A DNA stretch of 64,000 bases from an uncultured Odoribacter sp. (GTDB lineage: Bacteria > Bacteroidota > Bacteroidia > Bacteroidales > Marinifilaceae), in assembly GCA_944321165.1 (NCBI GenBank), contig CALUKE010000004.1, positions 124,001 to 188,000 of the forward strand, written 5' to 3'. Below the pieces are notes generated by a model, which was not told the DNA's origin, searched no databases, and saw only the letters and a program-made list of their open reading frames with translations. The position numbers and the translations under genes are program-made. Below are positions 17,958 through 28,300 of the stretch, in pieces; position 1 is the first letter of the stretch, and each line of letters begins with the position of its first letter.

Positions 17958-18943
17958 TCATCCGTTTCAGTTCCATCGGAGACATCATCCAATGCATGGG
18001 AATCATCAGCGGTATCCGGGCACATTTCCCGGATGCCCAAATACACTGGATTACCCGTAAAGACATGGCCACCATTCTAACCATAGACAGCCGCATCGAC
18101 AAAATCTGGGCATTCGACAAAACCACCGGTCTGAAAGGGTTGTTACAAATGGCCGAACAGTTGCGCCAGGAACATTACGATTATATTTACGATGCCCACA
18201 GCAACATCCGATCCTATATTCTACGATTCAAACTGCTTCGCTGGTGGGGGAGAACCCATTTCACCCGACGCAGCAAAGAACGTTGGAAAAGATTCTTGCT
18301 GTTCAAATTCGGTATCAACCGTTTCCCCTGGCCTTTTCGAGGTACAGTTTCTTACCAGCGTCCTCTGGCCAAATGGGGAATCACCAACTTCCCCGACACC
18401 GATCAACATTGGCGTTTCCCGGAAGACTTTCCCGAAAAACTGGATCATTACCTGTCTCCTCAAACCGTGACCATTATTCCCTCTGCCAACTGGCCGATGA
18501 AAAGATGGCCCGTCGAAAGCTGGCGAGAACTTATTTCCGATTTACATAATTACAACTTCTTGATTTTAGCGGGTCCAGAGGATACTTTTTGCAAGTTTAT
18601 CCAGCATGCGGCTCCCAAACGGGTGACCAACCTGGCCGGGAAAACCAGTCTGTTGGAATCCTGCTACCTGGTCAGCCGCTCCAAGGTCGTCGTCAGTGCA
18701 GATACCGGCTTAATGCATGCCGCCGACCTGTTCCGCGTCCCGACCTTCGCCCTCATCGGACCGACCGCTTTCGGTTTTCCCTCCGGACCGACTGCCGAGA
18801 TCTGCGAAGTAGCCCTTCCTTGCAGGCCCTGTACCAAAGACGGCCGCGGGAAGTGCAAAAGAGTCATTTACCAGCAATGTATGATCTACATCCTTCCGGA
18901 AGACATCGCTGAAAAAATTCAAAGACTCCTGCCCCAAAGCTGA
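17942..18943 (+). CDS. Glycosyltransferase family 9 (heptosyltransferase-like)
   Basis: A 333-residue GT9 enzyme. The N-terminal FLIIRFSSIGDIIQCMG motif is typical of ADP-heptose:LPS heptosyltransferases, and the C-terminal nucleotide-sugar site shows VSADTGLMHAADLFRVPTFA and IGPTAFGFPSGPT. A cysteine-rich stretch (PCRPCTKDGRGKC) near the end is also found in relatives. It probably adds a sugar during lipopolysaccharide core assembly on the cytoplasmic side. It overlaps the amidohydrolase gene by 16 bases and ends within a strong terminator stem. Confidence 0.9.
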   Translation: MPKFLIIRFSSIGDIIQCMGIISGIRAHFPDAQIHWITRKDMATILTIDSRIDKIWAFDKTTGLKGLLQMAEQLRQEHYDYIYDAHSNIRSYILRFKLLRWWGRTHFTRRSKERWKRFLLFKFGINRFPWPFRGTVSYQRPLAKWGITNFPDTDQHWRFPEDFPEKLDHYLSPQTVTIIPSANWPMKRWPVESWRELISDLHNYNFLILAGPEDTFCKFIQHAAPKRVTNLAGKTSLLESCYLVSRSKVVVSADTGLMHAADLFRVPTFALIGPTAFGFPSGPTAEICEVALPCRPCTKDGRGKCKRVIYQQCMIYILPEDIAEKIQRLLPQS

Positions 18944-18957
18944 CAGGAGTCTTTGAA
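18918..18957. terminator. Strong terminator hairpin between GT9 gene and sensor kinase
   Basis: Perfect 14-bp inverted repeat TTCAAAGACTCCTG (18918-18931) and CAGGAGTCTTTGAA (18944-18957) with a 12-base loop that includes the GT9 stop codon. It lies between convergent genes and could serve both strands. Confidence 0.85.
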
Positions 18958-18977
18958 AGCATAAACGCCATGCCGAC

Positions 18978-21900
18978 TTAATCTTCCACGACATCCAACC
19001 AAATAAAAAATTCAGTACCCTCACCCACGGTACTCTCAAATCCGATCTCACCCCCCAAATTCTCGATAATCCGCTTGCAAATAGCCAATCCCAATCCCAT
19101 ACCGCTGGATTTCGTCGTAAAGTTCGGCTGAAAAATCTTTTCCCGTAAATTCTCTGAAATTCCCACTCCGTTGTCGCAAACCCAGATTTCCACCCGTCCC
19201 GCTTGTCGACGGACAACAATACGCACTTTCCCCGGACGTTCTTCCGGAATACTCTGCTCCGCATTTTTCAATAAATTGATCAATACCCGCCGCAACTGTT
19301 CCTTATCGGCCCAAATACGGATACCATCCTCTATCTCATATGCCAGTTCATGAATATCATTCTTGAAAAGCATCGAACAATTGTGTACCAATTCACTCAC
19401 ATCAAAAACCTCATTATGAGCTTCCGACATCTTGGCAAAATCCGAAAAGGCAGAAGCAATTGCAGCCATATTATCAATTTGCTCGATCAACATCTCCGAA
19501 ATGGCTTTGAAACGCTCCTTGAATTTCTCGGTATCCTCAATCTGCAAAGAACGCAACATGAATTGAATATTCAACTTCATCGGTGTCAACGGATTCTTGA
19601 TCTCATGAGCAATCTGTCTGGCCATCTCCCGCCAGGCGGTCTCCCGCTCCGACTGGGCCAATTGCTTGACACTTTCATCCAACTTATCTACCATATTGTT
19701 GTATTCCGCCACCAGATGCCCCACCTCATCCTGATGAGCATAGACAATCTTCTCATTTTTTCCACCAACCCGCATTTTTCTCAGTTTATCATTGATCATC
19801 TGCAGAGGACGAGTCACCCGATCTGCCACCAAACCGGAAAGGATAAAAGCCAGCACCATCATCACTACCGCAATATTGACCGCAATGATGACCATAATGA
19901 CAATATCTACATTCAGTTCATCATTCTGGGTAAAATACGGAATATTCAACATATAAGACTTCCCGTTATCCAGAACCAAAGGCATGTAAGCAGACATACA
20001 GGTGAGCTCGCCCACCTTCTCATTGACAATATAACTCGCTGCCCCCACCTCTTCGATCTGCTTCCATGCCTTCGGGTTCACCAGTGTCGCCGCAAAACCG
20101 TATTCAAAGATTTCCGGACGAGATGTCGCCACCAATTTCCCCCGATCCGAATAAATATTGATATCGACCAGCAACAATTCCGACATATTCGACAAAAGTG
20201 TCATCACCTCCGGGCATTCCCGAGCATCCACACAAGGCAGACGTTCCAGTTCCTTATTTACATACTTCAGCAACTCGATAGCCTTTGCATTGTGTCTTCC
20301 TTTAAAACTCATCGTATTCATATAAATGCTCAACGCCGTCAAAATGACAAAAAGAATAAAAATCAAAGAAACGATGTTGTTCTTTATGCGGGCCCTCAAA
20401 GAACCTCGACGGAAATTGACATTCCCGCCAGCATTGAAAAACAGACTGTATGATGAAATCAATATACAGACAAAGAAAGCATACAAGACATTCATGTAGT
20501 ACAGAGAAAAGGTATTTTCATGCAAACTGATGACCAAAGTATTATCGTGATCAACGGGTATCATCATGTGAGAAAAATGATCCTTCTCAAAAAGATTAAA
20601 ATTACGGGTATCCTGACCAAAAGCCGACAACTTCTTTGAATACACATAATTTCCGGAAGAAGCCACCAACTCCCCGTGTCGATATTTGGCATAAGAATAC
20701 AAATAGGCATTATCCCTTTCATCCGTAAATTTACGGGACAAAATCTGAGGGTAACCGATCCCTTCATCATCTTTTTCTGCATCAAAACGCAAATACAAAT
20801 TCGTATCTCCCAGGCGATAACGTCCAATGTATGTAACATACCCGTCAAACACTCCGATTGAATAAAATCCGGAGTCACCGATTCGATGGCCATGCCGATG
20901 TATTACCTGTTCAAAATATTCCCGACAGTTCCATTGTTCCCGAACATCCGAAAACCAAAGACTATCTTCAGGACGACAAAAAGTAATCTCAGTCGCATAA
21001 TTATATCCTCTCAAATCCAACAGCTCTTTGCTCAGCAAAACTTCCGCACCTTGTTCATCACCGATCTCCACCAACAGCCGCAATAAATCGGAAGCCGAAA
21101 TTGCCCGATCGATTTCTCCCAAACGTTCTTCAAAATTATAATCCCGCTCCTCCAGCAATTCCGTTGCATAATTCATCCGTTGCCGCTGTTCTTTATAACT
21201 TTCATACCGTTTGGTAACCATCACCACATAAATAGATAACAGAAAGAGTATCAAAATATAAATGCTTCGCTGTATATCCTGCTTCAACAAATAGCGATTG
21301 ATCGCAAACAAAACAAAAATAATCCAAAGGAAAAGACAGTCCCAGATATCCGTATACAAACCGAAAAGATAGCTGATCACACACAAAAGCACACACATGT
21401 AAGTAATGACCCGAACCACAGTTCGAAAAGACATCATGTGTCGAAAAATCGAAATTGCCCCATAAGTGGTAAGTACAATCACCATCCCTCCCATACTGAT
21501 CGCAACAAACGAAACGAGCGAAGGGATACCGATATGTACCAACTGAGCGATATTCAAATGAATATCCATATTCTCCACCACTAAATCAATCGAAAAATTA
21601 AAAAAATCAATGTACAGAAAAATGAAAAAAATAATGGCTCCGGCCAACGGATAACGAAAACGGCGCCATTTGATAATCTGATAGGTAATCTTAATATTGG
21701 TCAGTGTAATATAACAAACCTCGAAAACACAAAAAGTCGTCAACAACAAATCTCCGATCGATGAAATAAAGATTTTCCGGGAAATGGTTCCATCAAAAAT
21801 CGGAATCCGATAAACAACCGGAGGTAGTTGAAAGTGAAGCATAAAATAACGTAGCCCTACCAGAAACAAAACAAACCCCAACAGATAAACCAACTGCTGA

Positions 21901-22571
21901 CGCAAAGAGCGTGCACCTTTCAACAAACAACCGTACACATAAAACAGACTCAGAAAAACCAACAAATAAAGAGAAATGAGCAGATAATTGAACGAATGTT
22001 CTTGATAATGACTCCCATACACAATATAAAACAACGCCCGTCCCTCCTTGCTGGCGATCAAATGCCCCCCTTCCACTCCAACCGTGGAAATCGTCACCTG
22101 ATCCACATTTTCTTCCGTAACATGCAGATATTTTCCGAATTTATCCTTTACATACTTATTCGAATAAGGATAGTCGTCCTGAATACGCAACAGGGCAAAA
22201 TAAACAGTATCCTCATATTTCTTCCGTCGGATCTCATAATAGGTGTTCCCGATTTTAGCAAACTTCTGTCCACTTTTCAACACATCCACCAAATGATCAT
22301 CATCTATAATCTCATGCGTCCAGAAAAAAATCCGCCCATCCCGTATCCCCACAAAAATCAGATCTTCATTCCATTTTCGAGTTTCAAAATCTACACTGTC
22401 CTTAAAAGTCTCCAAAATATCATCCGCTCTCTGCTCCTGCTTGTGCAAACGGTATTCAAAACGTTCCACCCAGGCAGTCTCATTCTGACGATAAAACAGA
22501 TACTCCGTTAAACCAGTCACCGCCAGCAATACCAGTGCCCCCAGCAACACGATCAAAACTTTTCCCTTCAT
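18978..22571 (-). CDS. Large NtrY-like sensor histidine kinase
   Basis: A 1197-residue membrane histidine kinase. A first transmembrane segment (about residues 4-27) is followed by an extracytoplasmic domain, a cluster of hydrophobic segments (about 195-460), a second extracytoplasmic region and a final membrane segment leading to a HAMP domain (LSGLVADRVTRPLQMINDKL). The dimerisation/phosphoacceptor helix reads ARQIAHEIKNPLTPMKLN with His in the H-box. N, G1 and G2 boxes are NLLKNAEQSI, VCDNGVGIS and GMGLGLAICKRIIENLGGE. The H-box and overall form recall NtrY. Relatives are usually much shorter, so the sensory part is unusually large. It follows rlmH by 21 bases. No response regulator is nearby. 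Confidence 0.9.
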   Translation of the reverse strand: MKGKVLIVLLGALVLLAVTGLTEYLFYRQNETAWVERFEYRLHKQEQRADDILETFKDSVDFETRKWNEDLIFVGIRDGRIFFWTHEIIDDDHLVDVLKSGQKFAKIGNTYYEIRRKKYEDTVYFALLRIQDDYPYSNKYVKDKFGKYLHVTEENVDQVTISTVGVEGGHLIASKEGRALFYIVYGSHYQEHSFNYLLISLYLLVFLSLFYVYGCLLKGARSLRQQLVYLLGFVLFLVGLRYFMLHFQLPPVVYRIPIFDGTISRKIFISSIGDLLLTTFCVFEVCYITLTNIKITYQIIKWRRFRYPLAGAIIFFIFLYIDFFNFSIDLVVENMDIHLNIAQLVHIGIPSLVSFVAISMGGMVIVLTTYGAISIFRHMMSFRTVVRVITYMCVLLCVISYLFGLYTDIWDCLFLWIIFVLFAINRYLLKQDIQRSIYILILFLLSIYVVMVTKRYESYKEQRQRMNYATELLEERDYNFEERLGEIDRAISASDLLRLLVEIGDEQGAEVLLSKELLDLRGYNYATEITFCRPEDSLWFSDVREQWNCREYFEQVIHRHGHRIGDSGFYSIGVFDGYVTYIGRYRLGDTNLYLRFDAEKDDEGIGYPQILSRKFTDERDNAYLYSYAKYRHGELVASSGNYVYSKKLSAFGQDTRNFNLFEKDHFSHMMIPVDHDNTLVISLHENTFSLYYMNVLYAFFVCILISSYSLFFNAGGNVNFRRGSLRARIKNNIVSLIFILFVILTALSIYMNTMSFKGRHNAKAIELLKYVNKELERLPCVDARECPEVMTLLSNMSELLLVDINIYSDRGKLVATSRPEIFEYGFAATLVNPKAWKQIEEVGAASYIVNEKVGELTCMSAYMPLVLDNGKSYMLNIPYFTQNDELNVDIVIMVIIAVNIAVVMMVLAFILSGLVADRVTRPLQMINDKLRKMRVGGKNEKIVYAHQDEVGHLVAEYNNMVDKLDESVKQLAQSERETAWREMARQIAHEIKNPLTPMKLNIQFMLRSLQIEDTEKFKERFKAISEMLIEQIDNMAAIASAFSDFAKMSEAHNEVFDVSELVHNCSMLFKNDIHELAYEIEDGIRIWADKEQLRRVLINLLKNAEQSIPEERPGKVRIVVRRQAGRVEIWVCDNGVGISENLREKIFQPNFTTKSSGMGLGLAICKRIIENLGGEIGFESTVGEGTEFFIWLDVVED

Positions 22572-22592
22572 AGTGATTCTTAATTTTCCAAC

Positions 22593-23066
22593 TTACTCAT
22601 GATGATACGGTTCCCCTTTCATAATAGTCATCGCCCGATATATCTGCTCGACAAAAATCAGGCGGACCATCTGATGCGAAAAAGTCATCCTGGACAAAGA
22701 AACCAACGCATTGGCCCGTCTGTATACCTCCTCTGAAAAACCATAGGGTCCTCCGATTACAAAAACGACCCGTTTTACTCCACTCAACATCTTCTGTGCC
22801 AAAAAAGCGGAAAATTCCGTAGAGGCATACTGTTTTCCCCGTTCATCCAGCAAAATCACTTCATCGGTCGGCAACAACTGTTCCAACAATAAAGCACCCT
22901 CCTTCTCCTTTTGTATTGCCTCACTCATATGCTTGGTATTCTTCACGTCCGGCAACACCTTCATCTCATACCCGATATAACGCCGCAACCTTTTTTCATA
23001 TTCCTGAATTCCGGTCTGAATATAATCGGCATCCGTTTTCCCGATCACCCATAGACAAATTTTCAT
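22593..23066 (-). CDS. rlmH: 23S rRNA (pseudouridine1915-N3)-methyltransferase
   Basis: A 157-residue SPOUT-class methyltransferase that modifies pseudouridine 1915 in helix 69 of 23S rRNA. It starts MKICLWVIGKTDADYIQ. The SAM-binding knot shows VFVIGGPYGFSEEV, and the C-terminus reads SLSRMTFSHQMVRLIFVEQI then YRAMTIMKGEPYHHE, nearly invariant in the family. It is the first gene of an apparent two-gene operon with the large sensor kinase. Confidence 0.97.
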   Translation of the reverse strand: MKICLWVIGKTDADYIQTGIQEYEKRLRRYIGYEMKVLPDVKNTKHMSEAIQKEKEGALLLEQLLPTDEVILLDERGKQYASTEFSAFLAQKMLSGVKRVVFVIGGPYGFSEEVYRRANALVSLSRMTFSHQMVRLIFVEQIYRAMTIMKGEPYHHE

Positions 23067-23126
23067 AATTCTCCAGATATAACAGACTATTCCATTCTAC
23101 GAAAATAACATTTTTTTCCTACATCC

Positions 23127-23159
23127 TTTGTAAAAAACAGAAATTTATCCCTATATTTG
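23127..23159 (+). promoter_or_regulatory. Bacteroidetes promoter for the CAU tRNA
   Basis: A -33 TTTG (23127-23130) and a -7 TATATTTG (23152-23159) with 21 bases between them fit the TTTG / TAnnTTTG consensus. Transcription would start about 35 bases before the mature tRNA 5' end. Confidence 0.7.
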
Positions 23160-23202
23160 CACCCGTCAAAAGACTTTTATAGCCTGAAGCACTTCAAGTG
23201 CA

Positions 23203-23276
23203 GGTCCCATAGCTCAGTTGGTTAGAGCACCTGACTCATAATCAGGGAGTCCTTGGTTCAAGCCCAAGTGGGACCA
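23203..23276 (+). tRNA. tRNA with CAU anticodon (Met elongator or Ile2)
   Basis: A 74-base cloverleaf. The acceptor stem GGTCCCA pairs with TGGGACC, with discriminator A at 23276. The D arm is AGCTCAGTTGGTTAGAGC. The anticodon stem CCTGA/TCAGG encloses loop CTCATAA with CAT at 23237-23239. The T arm is CTTGG-TTCAAGC-CCAAG. The 3' CCA is not encoded, as is usual in this phylum. CAU may be elongator Met or, with lysidine at C34, the AUA-reading Ile tRNA; the sequence alone does not decide. A promoter lies upstream and a terminator follows directly. Confidence 0.93.
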
Positions 23277-23278
23277 CG

Positions 23279-23322
23279 AAAGAGACTGTTTAACAAAAAA
23301 GGTTATTCAGTCTCTTTTCTTT
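23279..23322 (+). terminator. Rho-independent terminator after the tRNA
   Basis: Inverted repeat AAAGAGACTG (23279-23288) and CAGTCTCTTT (23308-23317), 10 bp, followed by a T-rich tract TCTTTTG. The placement right after the tRNA marks a monocistronic unit. Confidence 0.8.
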
Positions 23323-23453
23323 TGTTGAAATTCATTCCATGATAACACACAATACCAGGCAAGATCATCTGGAAAAATGCTATTTTTTAATTTATTTGTT
23401 TTATTTTGCAATTAAAATTCACACACTGATCGAAGAACATTATTAAGATTTTA

Positions 23454-24014
23454 ATGAAGACACCGTCCACCGTTGATATTGAAGGTTTGGCTGCCGGAGA
23501 TCGTCGAACTTACCAACATGTTTTCGACCTATTCTATGATTCTCTGTGCTGTTTTGCCAACCGTTACATAAAAGACCTGGCAGGCTGTGAAGACTGTGTG
23601 CAAAAAACTTTTATCGCTTTATGGGATCACCGGACAAGCATCAGCTCAGAAGTCCATTTAAAATCCTTTCTCTACCAAGTGTGTCACAACAATGCATTGA
23701 ATCATTTGAAACACGAACAGGTGAAAGAGCAATACCTGTCCGAAATGAAATATGAAACAGAAGATCAAACCTGCTTTATCAACGAGGTGCTGGAAGAAGA
23801 AGTAGAACGCATATTGCGACAAACAGAACAAGATTTACCGCCCAAATGCAGGGAGATTTTCATACTGGCCATGCAAGGGAGAAGTACAGAAGAAATTGCC
23901 ATACAACTTGGTGTGACAGAAAATACTATCAAAACACAAAAAAAAATTGCCTATAAACAATTGAAAAAACATGTGAAAGACTTATATCTGCTGGTGATTC
24001 TCCTGACTCAATAA
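23454..24014 (+). CDS. ECF-type RNA polymerase sigma factor (locus 1)
   Basis: A 186-residue sigma-70 family ECF factor of the FecI-like Bacteroidetes group. Region 2 contains YDSLCCFANRYIKD and the CEDCVQKTFIALWDH -10 recognition block. Region 4 shows PPKCREIFILAMQG then STEEIAIQLGVTENTIKTQ, the helix-turn-helix for -35 recognition. The FecR anti-sigma gene begins 64 bases downstream, followed by SusC and SusD. This order fits control by receptor to FecR to sigma signalling. The tRNA terminator separates it from the core genes upstream. Confidence 0.92.
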   Translation: MKTPSTVDIEGLAAGDRRTYQHVFDLFYDSLCCFANRYIKDLAGCEDCVQKTFIALWDHRTSISSEVHLKSFLYQVCHNNALNHLKHEQVKEQYLSEMKYETEDQTCFINEVLEEEVERILRQTEQDLPPKCREIFILAMQGRSTEEIAIQLGVTENTIKTQKKIAYKQLKKHVKDLYLLVILLTQ

Positions 24015-24078
24015 TTTTTTTCTCTTTTTTCACCCGGATGCCTTCCTGAATTGTATTTAGGGTAGAAAGTGAAAAAAC

Positions 24079-25260
24079 ATGAAAAAACTGGACGATTATA
24101 TGCATATTCCTCGCTTAATTGTGAAAAGCATGGCAGAGGAATTAAATCAGGAAGAACAGAGTTTATTGGAAGCCTGGTTGCATGAAAATAATGAAAATCA
24201 ACTTCTTTATCAAAGAATCCGATCCCGATCACATCGAGATGAAAAAAAACAATTTATCTCTCAGTTAAATAAAAAAGCCCATTGGCAAAAACTCAAGCGT
24301 CTCACCCAAGCGTCTCACCGAATCCCGTCTTGGAACAAAATCAAAATAGCCGCGACAGTCCTTCTGCTATTGGGTTTCGGTCTCCTGGCTCATTTACGAA
24401 ACTCTTCCCTAGAAGAAAATTCAATAAAAGAAACTCCCAGGACAAGCCTTCTTCAAGCAAAAGCGGGTTGTTCGCAAGTAGCCCTGATCACTCCAAGAGG
24501 AGACTCCATCTATTTATCCACTCAGGAAAAAAAAGAAATCAATATTCATAAAAATATACAGGTAACAAACGGTGATAGCGGGATCGTTTATTCCCTATTA
24601 GAATCTCCGGTAGAAAAAGAAGAAATAAACATATTGCGCACTCCCAGAGGAGGTGAATACCAGATCACCTTGTCAGACGGTAGCAAAATTTACTTAAACG
24701 CAGCCACAGAACTGCATTTCCCCATCGTTTTCAATAGCGAGAAACGCGAGGTATTTCTTTCTGGAGAAGCCTATTTCGAAGTGGCCAAAGACAGTACACG
24801 ACCATTTTATGTCAATACCGCCGTAGCACGTTTAAAAGTTTACGGAACCTCATTCAATGTAAAATCTTACGCATCCGAAAGCATGAAAACCATTCTCATA
24901 AAAGGGAAAGTCGGTATATGTGGACATGCGGATACGACAGAACATCTGTTAGCGCCTTACGAACTTTTATCCGTAGACTCACTGGGGAGATTCGAGCGGA
25001 TTGAAAAAGTCAATCCCTCTCTGGCAGTCGCATGGCATTTGGGACGTTTTGTCTTTGAAAACGAAAACCTGGAAGAAATATTATCAACTCTGTCCCGGTG
25101 GTATAATGTCGATTTCATATATAAAAACGAACAGGTAAAATCATTGCATTTTACAGCCTATATGGAAAGATATGAAGATTTATCATTCATCTTGAATACG
25201 ATCACAGCCATGGTGGGTGTCAAATTCAGCGAACAGGAAGGAATCATCCTAGTAGAATAA
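24079..25260 (+). CDS. FecR-family anti-sigma factor (locus 1)
   Basis: A 393-residue single-pass inner-membrane anti-sigma regulator. The cytoplasmic N-terminus (about residues 1-90) would hold the sigma factor. A transmembrane helix lies near residues 92-108 (AATVLLLLGFGLLAHL). The periplasmic FecR domain includes ILRTPRGGEYQITLSDGSK, VFLSGEAYFEVAKD and KVYGTSFNVKSY. A C-terminal DUF4974-type segment (LEEILSTLSRWYNVDFIY) contacts the receptor's STN domain in characterised relatives. It lies between its sigma and SusC genes. Confidence 0.93.
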   Translation: MKKLDDYMHIPRLIVKSMAEELNQEEQSLLEAWLHENNENQLLYQRIRSRSHRDEKKQFISQLNKKAHWQKLKRLTQASHRIPSWNKIKIAATVLLLLGFGLLAHLRNSSLEENSIKETPRTSLLQAKAGCSQVALITPRGDSIYLSTQEKKEINIHKNIQVTNGDSGIVYSLLESPVEKEEINILRTPRGGEYQITLSDGSKIYLNAATELHFPIVFNSEKREVFLSGEAYFEVAKDSTRPFYVNTAVARLKVYGTSFNVKSYASESMKTILIKGKVGICGHADTTEHLLAPYELLSVDSLGRFERIEKVNPSLAVAWHLGRFVFENENLEEILSTLSRWYNVDFIYKNEQVKSLHFTAYMERYEDLSFILNTITAMVGVKFSEQEGIILVE

Positions 25261-25263
25261 AAA

Positions 25264-25286
25264 CAGAGGATGTTTTCCATCCCCTG
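25264..25286 (+). other. Hairpin in the FecR-SusC gap of locus 1
   Basis: Arms CAGAGGATG (25264-25272) and CATCCCCTG (25278-25286) pair at 8 of 9 positions around a 5-base loop. No T-run follows, so it is not a clear terminator. Hairpins occupy the same gap in loci 2 and 3. Confidence 0.45.
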
Positions 25287-25363
25287 CTAAAATCAAATCA
25301 TGCGATCTGCCGTTCTGGAGAAACGACCGATCACAATATTATTAACTTATCAACAACAAATGT

Positions 25364-28300
25364 ATGAAAAGAATGCGACTTTGCCCATATTCGGGTAAGT
25401 TTAAAAAGAAGAAAAAAATGTTTGCAGCAAGATGTTATTCCTTGCTACTGTGCGTATTGTTTGTTAACCTACCTGCATTTTCCCAACAACAACCCGTCAA
25501 TTTGGATCTGAAAAATCAGGGTATCGATGTGCTGTTCGGAGAAATTCAACGGCAGACAGGTCTGTATTTCGTGTACAATATGGAACAAATGAAAAAGAAG
25601 TTCGAAACAATTTCAGTTCAGGCAAAAGGGAAAAGTGTAGAAAATGTATTGAAGAAGCTATTGAAGGGAAGCGGTTTGACCTTCAAATTCGAACGCAACC
25701 TGATCACAATTCTGCCGGAGAACTTAAGCACCCAACCGCAATGGTCCATTCGAGGCACCGTTAAAGATGAAAAAGGGCAACCTTTACCGGGGGTTACGAT
25801 TTTGGTAAAAGGGACGACATCGGGAATCGTTTCTGATATAAACGGCTATTTTCAGTTGAATTTGGCCTCACAAACTGCCCCTGTACTGGTATTCTCTTTC
25901 ATCGGTTTTGAAACAAAAGAAATAACCGTAAATAGCCAGGAGCCACTGACCGTCAACATGAAAGAAACAGTTTCAGAACTGGATGAAGCCATCGTAATCG
26001 GATACGGTACAACTGCCAAAAAAGACCTGACCGGGGCAGTGGCTCGTTTCGATTCAAAAATCATTGAAGAGTCCACGGCGACCAATGTAGCCCACATGAT
26101 GCAAGGACAGATTTCTGGTCTGAGTATTCTGGCCGGCGATGGGGCGCCAGGTTCACCGGCCAGATTGGAAATACGAGGAGTACCATCGTTGAACGGGTCC
26201 ACTTCCCCCTTAATTGTCGTAGATAATGTCCCCATGCCGTCAGATTTCGATATCAACGAAATCAATCCGCAGATCATTGCGAATATCGATATATTGAAAG
26301 GAGCCTCTTCCGCAGCCATCTATGGTTCAAGAGCTGCCTCCGGCGTTATTTTAATCACCACGAAATCAGGAAATCTGAATCAGAAAACAGAAATACGCTA
26401 TAACTACGATTGTGGTTTATCGACCCTGGTTTCCAAAATCAATACCCTGACTGCTGACGAATTCAAGGTACTTTTAATGGAAGCAGTCCGGAATGAAGCA
26501 GCCGCAGCAGGCTATAAAGACATTACAGAATACAGCAGGTACAAACTGTTCACTTCTCCGGACTTTTTCGGAGAAGCCAATACTCCGTGGATGAAATACA
26601 TCATGCGAAACGGCATCAAGCAACAACACAACCTCCTCATTACAGGAGGCGGGAAAGAGATGACCTTTAATGTGGCTTTCAATTATTCGGATGAAAAAGG
26701 TGAAATGAAGATGACGGATTTCAAAAGATACACATTAGACGCCAACCTGATGACTAAAATCAATTCCTGGTTGAAATTCGATCTAAAAGTAAACGGAAAC
26801 ATTTCCAACCGATTATCCACAGGAGCCAGAATTTCAACTGCAGCAACAGGACGACCGGATATAAAAGCCTATAACGAAGACGGTTCCCTGTACATCCACT
26901 CATACACAAATGGATCGAGAATAGATTATGTACCCAACCCGATTCTGGAAATGGAAGGGAATAAAATAACAAACGACGGTACCAACTTCCGGGTTTCTGG
27001 AAGCTTTGAGGCACAACCGTTGAAAAACATGTTATTTTCTTCCCGCTACACTTACCAGCACAGACAGGAAGAACAATACACCTACAATTCCAGTCAAACG
27101 GAAACCGGCAGCGACCGTTGGAAAGACCAAAAAGGCTATGGACGATATGCAACCAGCAAAGGAATATATCATGAACTAGAATTACGGCTTTCTTACAATA
27201 CTCTCATTAAAAACAAACATCGAATAGCTGCAGTAACCGCTTTTTCATATACCAAAGATCACAGTAACAGCATGTCATTGGCCATGACAGATTTCTCGGA
27301 CGACGATATCCAGAATGCCATTTGGCAAGGAGCCAATCCATATCAATATAACTTTCTCGACGGAAGCGACAAAGGAGCAACATTGGTATCATTCATCGCT
27401 CGCGTAGAATACAAATACAACGATCGCTATCTACTCACCAGTACCATTCGTTCCGACGGTTCCTCCAAATTTGCCCCCAAATACCGTTGGGGAAATTTTC
27501 CCTCCTTAGCGGTTGCCTGGATCCTGAGCGAAGAAAAATTTCTAAAAGAACAGCAAGTATTGTCATTTCTCAAATTAAGAGCCGGTTGGGGAAAAAGTGG
27601 AAATGCGGATGTCGGCGAATATGGCTGGCGGACACTATATGAAGCAGGAGATTACCAAAATCTTCCGACCATCATCCCCAGTCAGGTCGGTAACGATCTG
27701 TTGAAATGGGAAGCGACAGAACAATATGATATCGGACTGGATTTCGGTTTCTTTAAACAAAGGATCTCGGGCTCATTGGGTGTCTATCTGAAAAAAACGG
27801 ACGGTTTGCTGTATCCGTTCACCTTAGCTCCAAGTACAGGAATGAAAACAAGCAATGTAAATTTTGCCAATATCGAAAATAAAGGAATTGAATTCGATAT
27901 CACAGCCAGAGTCATAGAAAACGACAATTGGAAATGGAATGTCAGTTTCAATATCGGAAAAAATATCAACCTGATTAAAAATTTGGACGCCCGCTACGTA
28001 TCCGTTCCCGGACAGTCCTATCTGACCAATACCATCCTGCAGGAAGGGAAATCCATGGGGTTATTATTCGGCTACCAGACAGACGGGGTATTCCGTTCTC
28101 AAGAAGAAATCAATTATTATGAATCCCTGAATGCAGAACATCAATATCAGGAACAATATTCACACATCAAAACAATACCGGGCGATTTAAAGCTTGTAGA
28201 TCAAAATGGAGATGGATATGTCAACCGAGTCAGCGGAAATTATGAAGACATGGTCGTTTTAGGGTGTTCACGTCCTGATTTTGAAGGAGGATTCAACACA

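Noticed and set aside
19350..20453. A 367-residue plus-strand frame opposite the sensor kinase
   Set aside because: It lies fully inside the kinase gene on the other strand, with no recognisable domain, and its His/Gln-rich composition is typical of an antisense shadow.
23203..23276. The tRNA beside the SusCD block as an integration site of a mobile island
   Set aside because: No integrase, no transposition genes, and I found no second copy of the tRNA 3' end near 52 kb. The tRNA also has its own terminator, so adjacency alone is weak evidence.
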